Positions 48,208 to 59,900 of a stretch of DNA of 64,000 nucleotides are shown piece by piece. The stretch is from NCBI GenBank assembly GCA_026214975.1, contig CM047806.1, forward strand, positions 96,247,811-96,311,810. The letters are read 5' to 3'. Under the pieces are notes generated by a model. The model was not told the DNA's origin. It made no database searches and worked only from the letters and a program-made list of their open reading frames with translations. Source of the stretch: Gentiana macrophylla (Eukaryota; Streptophyta; Magnoliopsida; Gentianales; Gentianaceae). Position 1 is the first letter of the stretch. Each line of letters opens with the position of its first letter. Position numbers and translations under genes: made by a program.

Positions 48208-49640
48208 TTTCACATTTCTTGGCTTCTATCGTTACGATCGTTCTTCACACCTACAATGAAGAGATTCGAATTTTTTGTATGAAAGAAAGCCGAAATGTGA
48301 AGAAAGAAATCGTATGGAATCTGAAAAAACTGAAATTATGCTTCGAATTTGAACCTTCGAATCTCTATGAACCGTCAAATTTTTCTTCACACCTACAATG
48401 GAGGAGAAAGTCGATTTTTTTTTATCTCTAATGAAAAAAAGTCGAAATTGGAGGAGATGTGGGCGAAATTTGAGGGAAGAATCAAAAAATGGGCAAAAAA
48501 AATTGGGTGAAACCGCCCATAATGGGCGGAAAAACGGGCGGATTCTCTCATTCTGATGGGCAGATTCTCTCATCATGGCGGGTAAATGGGCAGTGCCGGC
48601 AACGGGTGGGGGGTAAATGGCCTGATTCGCGTAAAAATGGGCGGATTCTCTCATTTTAAGGTAGGAGATAGACGAAGATTTTGAATTTCATGAGGTGTAG
48701 ATTTCAGATATATTTTCAAAAATAGTGTATTAAGCGAATTTGCCCAATTATATGATGAGAATAACTCCGATTATGAAGAAAGTTTCATCATGGCTAAGCT
48801 AACAATCATTACAATATTTTTATTTTTGAGCATTTTATGTGAGAATGGAAAATTTAAAAACAGTTTGAAATTGTTTCACAAGTTGGGGAATGGACTCGAT
48901 CCACCGAAGGACTTCATGGTGAGCTTGGAAGATTCAACGTGCGGGAATCGTTATCATAAATGGAATCGCATGTGGACAAGCTTTTCGAGTAAGGGGATGA
49001 GATGAGGTAGCACATCCAAGTTAAATAATAATCTCTATTAATGTATTAAGTTAGTAGTTAGTCATGTGGGTTTTTTTTATGTATTGTGTTAACCTAAATG
49101 AGGTTTGTAGCCTATAAATAAGCTAACTCCTCTAAGTTAAGATAATCGGATGTTATCAATTATCTTCATATGAATGAAAATCTCTAGAGCTTGGATTAGC
49201 TCTTTTGTTTACCTATTTACTTTGTAGATCTTCTACATCATTATATCATCATCTTAGACTATCTCTAATAATATCCCTTTATATCACCCTCTAACTACAT
49301 CGTTTTCTATTCAGTTACATTTTTTGAACACTTTATAAATCAATCTACTCCAACAAATATCCTTCGTACAATCGTCTTAAAACAATTTTTTTCTATAAAC
49401 CAAATGAATTCCCTGCACAAATCAACTCAAAGCATCTGTAACATGAAATTCCAAGATTCAATAAAACAACAAAAATAAACTAAAAGACAACAAATTTCCT
49501 CCACAATATGTGAAGAATGAAGCTCTTTCATGCTTCATTTGCTTTTAGATGTGGAGAAGAGCTTCAACATATTTTGTTAAAGTGCCAAAAAAAAATTAAG
49601 AAAGAAAGAAATGAACCTTAAGAAAATGAAAGAGAGTCAA

Positions 49641-49709
<69 letters not shown>

Positions 49710-50907
49710 AGACCTTTTTTTAGTATGAAATTCCGTAAATGCACGGTTAACAGAATAGCATATCTAGGAAGAAATCTTTCATTGGATTATGTTTTGTCTA
49801 GTACATAGTAGATATAGATGCTCCTAGACACTAGGCACAATAGGAGCATTACACTTGGCACAATACAATGGTGACACATGTCACTACAACACAATATTAT
49901 CTACTATCTAATTCTTATTTCTCAAAATCCCCCCTAAAACTAAAGGTGGGTACAACAACCACATTTAGTTTGGTTCTGAAAGTTCTCAAATGAGGTGCAG
50001 GCAAGGCCTTAGTGAGGGCATCAACAATCTGCATAGAGGAAGGCACATACTAGACTGATAGCTGCTTGTCCATGACTTGATTTCTGATGTAGTGAATGTC
50101 AACTTCAATATGTTTGGTCCTGGCATGGTATACAGGATTCTGAGCAAGAAAAGTGGCACTTAAGTTATCACACCGTGCTACAGGAACATCAGGTAAACAT
50201 GTCCCCATTTCCTTCAAAAGCTGTTTGATCCAAAATATTTCTGATGACAAATTAGCTAGGGACCTGTATTCTGACTTAGCACTTGATCTAGAAACCACAT
50301 TCTGTTTCTTGGAACTCCAATAGACCAAGGAATCACCAACATACACGCAATAACCTACAAAGGACTTCCTGTCTGATAGGTAACAAGCCCAATCTGCATC
50401 ATTGAAACCAGACAGATGCATGGTACCTCTGGACCTAAAAAGTATGCCATAGTGTAAAGTAGCTTTAACATACCTAAGCAATCTTTTAAGGGCTCCCCAG
50501 TGATCAAGTGTGGGATTCTGCATATATTGACTCAGTTAATTAGCTGAGTAAGCAAGATCAGGTCTTGTACAAGTCAAATATTGCAATCCTCTTATGGCAC
50601 TCTTATAGATAGTGGGATTTTTCATAGGTTCACCTTGATCAGGTAGCAGGTGTTGTCCAGGAACCATAGGAGTGTCACATGGTTTAATACGGTCAAGTTG
50701 CAGTCTTTTCAGTAGCTGTGAAGCATAGTGTCCTTGAGTGAGATACAAACCATCTGTATTTCTGTGGGCTTCCATCCCCAAGAAATGGGACACTGGACCT
50801 AGATCTTTAAGAGCAAATTTTGAATTGATCATCTGGATGACTTTTGAATCATGGTCTTTGAGTTACCTATCACAAGGATGTCATCAACATAAACTAACAC
50901 ATATATG

Positions 50908-50952
<45 letters not shown>

Positions 50953-53900
50953 CAGTTTTTAAGATGAACATTTAAGAGTCTGCCGTTGATTGATGAATAC
51001 CCCATTGCACCATCTGAGATCTGAGAGCACCAAACCAAGCTCTAGGAGCTTGTCTGAGGCCATAAAGTGTCATTTTCAACTTGCAAACATAGTGAGGTCT
51101 TTCCTTATCTGTGAATCCTTCAGGTTGACTCATAAACACATCTTCAGCCAAAGGACCATTAAGAAAGGCATTATCTATATCAACTTGATGAATATGCCAG
51201 TCTAAATTTACAGCTAAAGCCAGAACAACCCTTATAGTGGATGCCTTTGTAATTGGACTAAAGGTTTCTGTAAAGCCTATGTCAGGTTTGATTGAACCCT
51301 TTAGCCACCAACCTAGCTTTGTGTTTCAACACTGTTCCATCAGGTTTTAACTTTAATTTAAAAACCCATCTACTGCCCACAAGGCTCTGATTTCTCAGTG
51401 GTGGCACTATTTCCCAGGTTCATTTTTTTTTGTAGTGCTTCAAACTCTCTAACCATGGCATGTCTCCACTCAGAACAAGCCAATGCTTCTGAAACTTTAG
51501 TTGGTTCAGAAAGGTGATTAGGTAGGATAGTGGACTGGATTTGTGTGGAGTAGGTCTTAGGTTTAAAGATGCCACTCTTAGACCTAGTTTGCATGGGATG
51601 GCCTTGAATGTGTTGTGTTGGTTGTATGTGTTGTGTGTCAGCAGGTTGACCTGAATCAGGTTCATCATGAACAGATGTTTGCTGTGAGTGAGAGGGTGAT
51701 GTGTTAGGGCTTTGGACAAGTGTGTGTGTGGGACTTGGACTTTGAACTGGTGTGTTTGTGGGACTTGGGCTCTGCACAGGTGTATGTATAGGACTTGTAC
51801 TGTGTGTATGTAAATCTGGAGAAGAGAAAGTTGGAGAAGAAGGTTGTACCTCTTGCTGTACTTCTTATTGTGTGGTGGTTTGAGCCTGAACATCCTCTCC
51901 TGCAAGTCCTGCCTCAGATGCACTAGTACCAGACAAGGAATGTGAAGTAGAGATATCAGGGATAGGAATGGAAAGAGAGGTAAACAAGGTAGGGTCAGTA
52001 AGGATTTCTTTATGATGTCCTTGGACAAAACCTTCGGTGAAAGGGAACTCACTTTAATTGAAGGTCACATTTCTGGTGATGTACACCCGTCCAGAGGTGT
52101 TTAGGCACTTATATCCTTTGTGACAAGGACTAACACCTAGATAAGTGCATTTGCTTGTGTGAAATCTAAATTTGGTAGGAAAGAAAGGTCTCAATTGGGG
52201 AAAGCAAGCACAATCAAAAACCTTATAGAACTTGTAGTCAGGCTTTTTGTTATACAGAACCTTAAAATGTGATTTGTTGTGAAGAACTGGTATAGGAAGG
52301 GCATTAATTACTAAAACTGCCTCAAGAAAGCTATCCCACCAGAATCTAAGAGGGAGAGAGGCTTGTGCCATTTGAGTGAGTCCTAGTTCAACTATGTGTC
52401 TATGTTTTATCTTAGTCTACCATTCTGTTGATGGGCATGAGGACAAGGGTGTCTAAATTGGATGCTCCGATCTTTAAGATAGTTTTCAAGACTCGTATAC
52501 TCCCCCCCCCAATATGTATGAACACACTTGATCCTAGCCCTAAACTGGTTTTCAACTAACTTTTGAAACTGAATAAAAATAGAACAGACATCAGACTTTG
52601 ATTTTAAAGGAAATATCCAGGTAAATCGGGACCAATCATCAATAAAGTGCACATAATAAGAAAAGCCAGAAACAGATTTGACAGGGGCAGGACCCCAAAC
52701 ATCAGAGTGAACCAAGTCAAGTACATGAGTAGCATGGGAACTAGAACTAGAGCAAGGTAGGGCATGGCCCTTACCATACTAACAAGCATCACAAAAATTC
52801 AACTCATCATTCACTTTAACATTACAAGATTGAAAAATATGGTTCAAGACCTGTCGTGAAGGATGTCCTAAACGTCTATGCCAGACATTATGATCTTTAT
52901 TGGGGTTGGCAACACTCAAGTGTGCACTTAGGGAAGCAGGAGCAGACTGATTGATGGAAGGCTTGAATTTGGAGTGAATGGAGGTATCATTTGGAAGCAT
53001 GATCTGGTACATGCCATCCCTGAGTGTTCCTTGCAGAAGAAGAGTCCATGTTGCTTTGTCCTTCACATAGCAAGAAAATGGAGTGAATTCCACAATAACA
53101 TGATTATCATAAAGTAATTTAGACAGACTGATTAAATTTTTGGTGATAAGTGGCACATGTAAGACATTTTTTAGAGTCAAAGTGTTGTGTGGACACCGTG
53201 TGGGAAAATAAGCTTGGCCAATGTGAAGGATAGGTAACTTCTCACCATTTCCAACAGCTAAATTTTCAGAACCATTGTCACCTGAATTGGGGTGGAGATT
53301 GTTAATATCAGCAGTGAGATGATTTGTGGCTCCACTATCCATGTACCAAGTCGCATCCCCAACAGATCAGTGGTGAAGCTACATAGGCCTGTTGTGATCG
53401 GCACTGAGGAGGTGTTGGTAGGAGTACAAATTCTTCTTCAAACTGTGCCAACAAGAGGTCACTATGTGTCGAGTTTTGCCACATAACTGGCACACCATTT
53501 TGTTCCTGTGAGTAACCTTCGATCCTCTACCACCTCCATTTCTGCCTCTTGCCACCAGACCTGTTTGATTTGGTGATCTTCCTCCAGAATTTCCATAGGA
53601 AGCATTGGCTCGAATTTGTTGTCCTTGAGCTAGATTAGCAACATGACCAATCCATGAGCATCTTGCTATGAGCCTTTCATGAGTCATGAGTTGAGATTGA
53701 ACATCCTGCCAGCTCAAAGACCCAACTCTTGATGTAATATTCACCACAACGGATTCAGTCTCTATCTGGACCTCATAGAGTAGCCAGGATCAGTTCAGAT
53801 TCGGTCATAGGATAGCATGCAGTAGTCATGTTGTCTGAATAGGATTTCATTCAGGCTTAGTAATCAGACATAGATTTTGACCCTTTCGAGGCTCTAGCCA

Positions 53901-56900
53901 GGGCATCTTTGTATTCCAGCATTCTTGATTCTGACCTAATGTTAAACAGAGTTTCAAGGGTAGTCCAAACTTCATGAGCCATAGCACAACCAATAACTTC
54001 ACTCAAAGCTTGTTCTATCATGGAACCAAGCAACCAAACCATTAACAAATTATCTTTGGTATTCCAGTCCTCAGTTATCATATGGAAAGCATGATTTGAG
54101 TGGTGTAAAGGATTGTTCATCGCAGGGCCTAGATTGAAGAGATGTTCTTCCAGTTTATAACCTTTAATAATGGGAAGAACTGTATACCTCCATAACAGAT
54201 AGTTACTGCGATCCAACTTTACAGTGCAAGTTTGATTCAGATTATTGGAAAATGGTGGATGCAGCAGAGGTGTGGTAGGATTTGGGCTAACAGAACCAAG
54301 AAAAGGCGGAGTAGGCACAGTGGTTCTTAAATTTCCACACTGAGACTCAGATTTAGTAAAAGATGGTCCAGCTTGAGTGTTTAAAGATGAAATACCTGAG
54401 CTCGAAATCGGGATTCCGGTGACTACACTGTCGGAGATGAAAAGGAATTCAGTCCTGTAGTTGAAGACCCGAAAATATGTCTTGTAGTATGAGTTTGAGC
54501 TCCAATGGGCTCTATACTGGACATCAAGGTGGAATTTGTGTTAATGAAGACACCAAGCTGACCGGAGCTCCAATGTCTGAGCTTCCCGTCGCCGGAGGCG
54601 CGGTGGTTGCCATGAGGAAACCGGCTCCGATACCAAGTTAACAGAATATCATATCTAGGAAGAAATCTTTCATTGGATTATGCTTTTTCCAGTACATAGT
54701 AGATATAGATGCTCCTAGACACTAGGCACAATGAGGACCATTACACTTGGCACAATACAATGGTGACACATGTCACTACAACATAATATTATCTACTATC
54801 TAATTCTTATTCTCAACATGCACAAACGAAGAAATGAGCAGAACAAGAGGTAGGGAGAAAAATGAGGAGAGGGAAGAAAATTCAATCAAAGTGTTGATCA
54901 TGTTCACTTAAGATGGACTTGTCAATTGGAGTATTAAGTAGCAGATTTATAATAAATGACCCTATAATTATGCTTAAAAAATAGAACGTAGGACACTATT
55001 TGTGTGGATTATGTAGTAATCTGGGCTCAAATCCATATAAGAGGAGGGGTCTCATCCTCAAAACCTAGGTTATGAGGTGAGGGAAGTTCATCTCTTTATA
55101 TGGTGGGTTATACAATCACAAGTGCCCAATGTGGGATATTTTAACACGCCCCCTCAAGTGTGGGCCTGGGCACTCTCAAAGCCAACAAAGAGGCCAAACA
55201 CTTGCACAACAATGGGGTGGCTCCGATACCATGTACTAATCTGGGCCCAAACCCATATAATAGGTTGTGATGTGAGGGAAGTCTATCTCTTTATATGGTG
55301 GGTTTCATAATCACAAGTTTCCAATGTGGGATACTTTAACAGATTACAAATTTGCTTTTATACATATTCTCGTCTCAAAATATAAGTCTGTTTGGACTTT
55401 TGACATGGTTAAAAAACAAGGAACTCTGAGATACACTTTGACTACTATCATTACGATACTTGTAAAATAATGAAAAGTATTTAAATTTATAATAAATTAT
55501 GAATAAATAAAAAATTATGCGATAAATATTCATTGCTATTATGAGCAAAGTTATATTTTGAGACAAAACCAAAAAATCAAACAAATTTATATTTTGGTAT
55601 GTTGGGGGCAGAGAACGGTGTAATAATATTTAGGGGAGTGATAGGTTTTACTCCCTCAAGTCTACATCATTTTTACACTATCATCATCTCACCACATATT
55701 TTTCACTTATAAAAAAACAAAAAACAAAAATTGAAAACAGTCACAACCACAAGATTACATGGTGTATACTTAGGGGAGTAACTCTATCATTACCCTAATA
55801 TTTATATGAGAAATTATAGATTCAGGTCACTGTAACATCCATTATTTAATGTTAGGTCAGGTCAGACCTAATATATTTTTTTTAGGATACGCGTGTAAAA
55901 TTATGCAGGCCCGTGGGAATTTACACGAGCTCAACACACAAACACGCGTGGGAAAATTCAACGGGGCTGTGAATGTTTGCACGTGGAGGGATAAGCAAAC
56001 TTAAAAAATAAAAATAAAAATAAAAAAAGAAGAAGGGAGCCCGTTGGTTTTTGCACATGGTTGGTGCTACGCCCGTGCAAATTTGCACGAGCTCTTTCCA
56101 AAAATTGCAAATATAATCTAAAAAAATATTATCTGATCGGATATTAAATAAAAGGTGTTACAGTGAACGAAAAAATATAATTGCTCGTATTTATGTCTAA
56201 ATTTTAAGAAATAAAAAAAAAGTCAACACGCCATGTTTTTGGGTTTTCATCATTATTTAAAAGTAGGTAAATCCGTAAATGTATAGACATAAATACTGCG
56301 ATTTTATTTTAAGTAATGAAAAAATAAAAAGGAAAAAAATACACACACCAATATATTTTTGTCCTCAAGTCCCATTTCAACAGTATATATATATATATAT
56401 TTAAGTTGTTAAAAAATCATTGACTTTTATTTTATTTTATTTTTCCTTGTGGAAGATAAAGTCATTGAATTTTCAGAAGAAAGATGTCATTTTTCAACCA
56501 TCATTCAATAAAGCCATGTATATCAACACTAAATGTATATTTTTTCCGTTGTAAAATATAAGTCAGGTATTTTTAACATGTTAAGGAATTGATTAAATAA
56601 CATAAATTTAATGGCTAAATTCTAAAATACTCATGGATTATTATTAATGCATTAGTTTTAACTTTTAAGTAATAAAAAGTTGTTAAATTGATACTACCTC
56701 CGTCCTACAAAAAATATCAATTTTTTAAAAATTAATTGTCTCATAAAAAGTGTTAATTTAGAAAATCAATAAATCATTAAATGCATTTTTTTTCAAAAAT
56801 ACCTCTATCATAACATTTATTGTTTATATATCTATTTAATATTCCAAAATAGCATTTATAATTTGATATTAGTATATATATCTATAATTATTTAAAATAC

Positions 56901-59900
56901 AATATATTAATTATTTTTTTAATCTGTGTACACCATAAAATGCTTTTTATGGGACAGAGGTAGTAATAAATTAGGAGTGAGTTGAGGAAAATAGTAATAA
57001 ATGTTTAATAGGGAATGTATAATGATTTATATTGTGGGACAAATCTAAAAAAGTGGATATTAGTTATAAGGCCGTCGTTAGAGACTTAATAATCATTTAG
57101 GACACTCAAAAAACTTATTATGTTATAAGGACGTTCTAATTTATTCTATTGATTAGAATCAGATATATATAGTCTGCAACGCAGTGAGTTTTCATTCAAG
57201 TTATACAACATTTCTCTTCCAAACTCTCTCCTTCACCTCAATTTCTTGTTTTCAAAAATAAATTAATTTTAATTCCGGATCCAATGAGCAATTTTTTCCA
57301 AATAGAGCATGTTCGTACACAAAATTGGAAAAGAAGATCCAGATGAAATTAGCCATCGAAAAGCTCAATTTTTGATCTATAAGTCTCTGAAATCGATTCA
57401 ATTAGAGGAGGCCATCGTGGTTGAGAGTTAAAACAACAAAGCCGAGAATGAAGATTGGGAAAGATTGAAGAAGTTAAGGAAGTGCATTTTGTCAAAGAAT
57501 TTCTAAGGCCGAAAATCGAGTCAACAAGCAATTAATCACCCAGTTGAAAATTTGGAAGAAATTATTTCCAAGCAGAGAGAGCCTTTTGTCAGACTTGCTT
57601 GAAGTTGAATTGCTTTCGCCTCTATTCTTCTTCATGGTGAATTTACTGGAATTTTGGTTATATTCGGTTATTTCTTGAGTTGTTGATAATCAATGGTTTA
57701 CGTAAGTAACTTCATTTGAAGTGTTTTTGAAATATATATCTATATAAAAAAAAAAGTTTTCTTTTTAGTCCACTTGTGATTTCATCTTTTATGAGTAGTA
57801 TATGTATAATTGTCCATGTTTGTTAGAGCCAATATTTCTTTTCTGTTAATTATTTGTGAAATGGTTCTGCTATTTTATTTGATCTGCTATTTCAGTTTCT
57901 GAATCAAAGAAGATCATGTTTTTCTTTGTTAAAGGTGATGAAAGATGAAAACAGAGTGTATGATAAGATATTTCTATTTTTATTTTTGATCGTTACGGAC
58001 AATCACAATTAAAATGTCCATGGTTTATTTTTTTATGAGTTATCGCATGACATTGTTGTTTGATGCAATGATATTGACGACTTATGCAAATGACATTGAT
58101 GTCTCAAGCATTGACATTGACGACTCACGCAGCATTGATATCGATGTCTGACGCAGTGACATTGACGATCAGTAAACCAAGCTTTAGGAATGTTTCACGG
58201 GTTCTTCGATTGTTTCATCTCCTGATCTCCTGGAAGCTCTTGGTAGATTTTTCTAGAGCTTCATCGATCTCATTTATTGGATTCTTATTTTCTCTACAAG
58301 TAGCCTCTTGGTAAAAACTAAGACATCATTATGTATGTGTTTGTATCCGCTTTCTTCATCATTTTTCTGTTTTTTTATTCCTCTAAAAAATTAAGAAATT
58401 TTTTTCGATTTACATGCTACTTGATGGAGTGACATTGATGACGATCGATGCAGGACATTGCTAACTTATGCAGTGACATTGATGTCTGATGCAGGGACAT
58501 TGATGACTTATGCAGTGACATTGATGTCCGAAGCAGTGACATTGATGACTTATGCAGTGACATTGATGTCTCAAGCGCGACACAATAACACGCCTAGAGA
58601 AACATTCAAGGCATTCATAGATTGTGTTTTACTAATTAGTTGACAGTGTATTTGGGTGCTTATATAGATGATATAGTCCCTTTTGCTTTCGTAGCACAAG
58701 TACGATCTAAGAGGCTCTTTATTACCATCTTATGGGTTTCACTCACCATGGTGGCTTACAATTATGTTTTTTTTGGGTTTCTGGTGCTGCTTATAATAGC
58801 TGTGGATACTCATAGTTTGGGATTGTTTTTCTTTTCTCTTATGGTTGTCTTTGTCCTGTTCTTTAGGTTGCAGGTTGATATAAGTGCTTTGTGGCATTTG
58901 GCTAGCGTGGTTTTTGTATCGAGCCGGTTTATGGGCTTGCAACTTGATGAAAAAGCTATCGCTTGTTAAAGTGGCGGTGACCATGATAGCTTTCGACCTT
59001 GTTTTTGGGTATATGGCTATTTGTGGACTGATCACACTATATTCTCATCAGTTGTGGTTAATGGTGGGGATAATCATGGTGTGCTTACAACAATTATGGT
59101 TGGTGGATTCTTGGTTAGGTTGCTGGTGATAGTTAATCTGACTGGCCTATTAGTGTAGAGTGTGTTTTACTATGTGTGCAAGAGTTACCATCATCAAGAG
59201 ATTGACAAGAGTGCCTCTATGATCATCTTGGTGGTCCGGGCTTATCTTGCGACATTCTTGATTATCAGCGACATCGTTGATGTCCGATCAGATGACATTG
59301 ATGAGTTATGCAAATGGCATTGATGTCGAGATCAGCGATGACATCATGACTTATACAATGAGATGTCAATGATCAAGGTTGTCAATGGATCATGGCGGTC
59401 AATACATCATGGTATTCAATGAATCGCGCGGTCATTGCATTGGGGTGGTTAATGGATCCTGGTGGTCAATGATCGGGGTAGGTGGTCAATGATGATGACG
59501 CGATCAATACGCCACGCGTCGATTTTTATGAAGAAAAAAAAATTGATTTATGAAATGTATTCGGAAAAATATAAAATTTGATTTTAGAATAAAGAAGACG
59601 AAAAAATATGAATTTTAGTGAAAAATTACGATGATCCGAGTTTTAGATCAAAATATACGACGTTTAGACATATGATGAATTTAAAAAAAAAAATAAAAAT
59701 AAAACCTGCTGTGAACGGTTTTTTTTTTTTTTTTTTTTTTTTTTTTGAGACCTTTGAGAGACCTTTTTTTTTTTCCTTCCTTCCTTTTTTTTCCTTCTTC
59801 CTCTTTATCCACTAAATTAAATGTCCTTATAACTAAATAAGTTTCCTTCTAAAAATTAAATGTCCTTATAACTAAATAAGATTTCTGAGTGTCATTCTAT

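Larger units (their letters stand above)
49745..54818 (-). mobile_element. Copia LTR retrotransposon inside intron 1 of the receptor kinase
   Basis: LTRs at 49745-49927 and 54636-54818 are both 183 bp and flanked by a perfect 5-bp target-site duplication TGCAC (49740-49744 and 54819-54823). Inside the right LTR the minus strand reads TTGGTATCGGAGCC, an initiator-Met tRNA primer-binding site. Inside the left LTR it has a purine tract AGGGGGGATTTT. Gag, protease, integrase, reverse transcriptase and RNase H follow in Copia order on the minus strand, the same direction as the host gene. Several frame breaks and a 42-base T run in the polymerase region are present. The wording is close to Ale/Retrofit-type elements. 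Confidence 0.92.

Noticed and set aside
48091..48431. ORFs with long Tyr-Ile runs
   Set aside because: They are translations of the (TA)n microsatellite.
48790..49005. 71-codon ORF with a signal-like N-terminus
   Set aside because: No domain, no promoter evidence, and it lies in the receptor-kinase intron; hydrophobic starts are common in AT-rich DNA.
58640..59129. Two overlapping hydrophobic ORFs in intron 1 of the receptor kinase
   Set aside because: The frames overlap, composition is Val/Leu/Phe-rich without a recognisable transporter motif, and no splice or promoter support was seen.
59720..59800. Poly(T) as the tail of a minus-strand SINE or LINE
   Set aside because: No Pol III boxes or LINE coding follow on the appropriate side.
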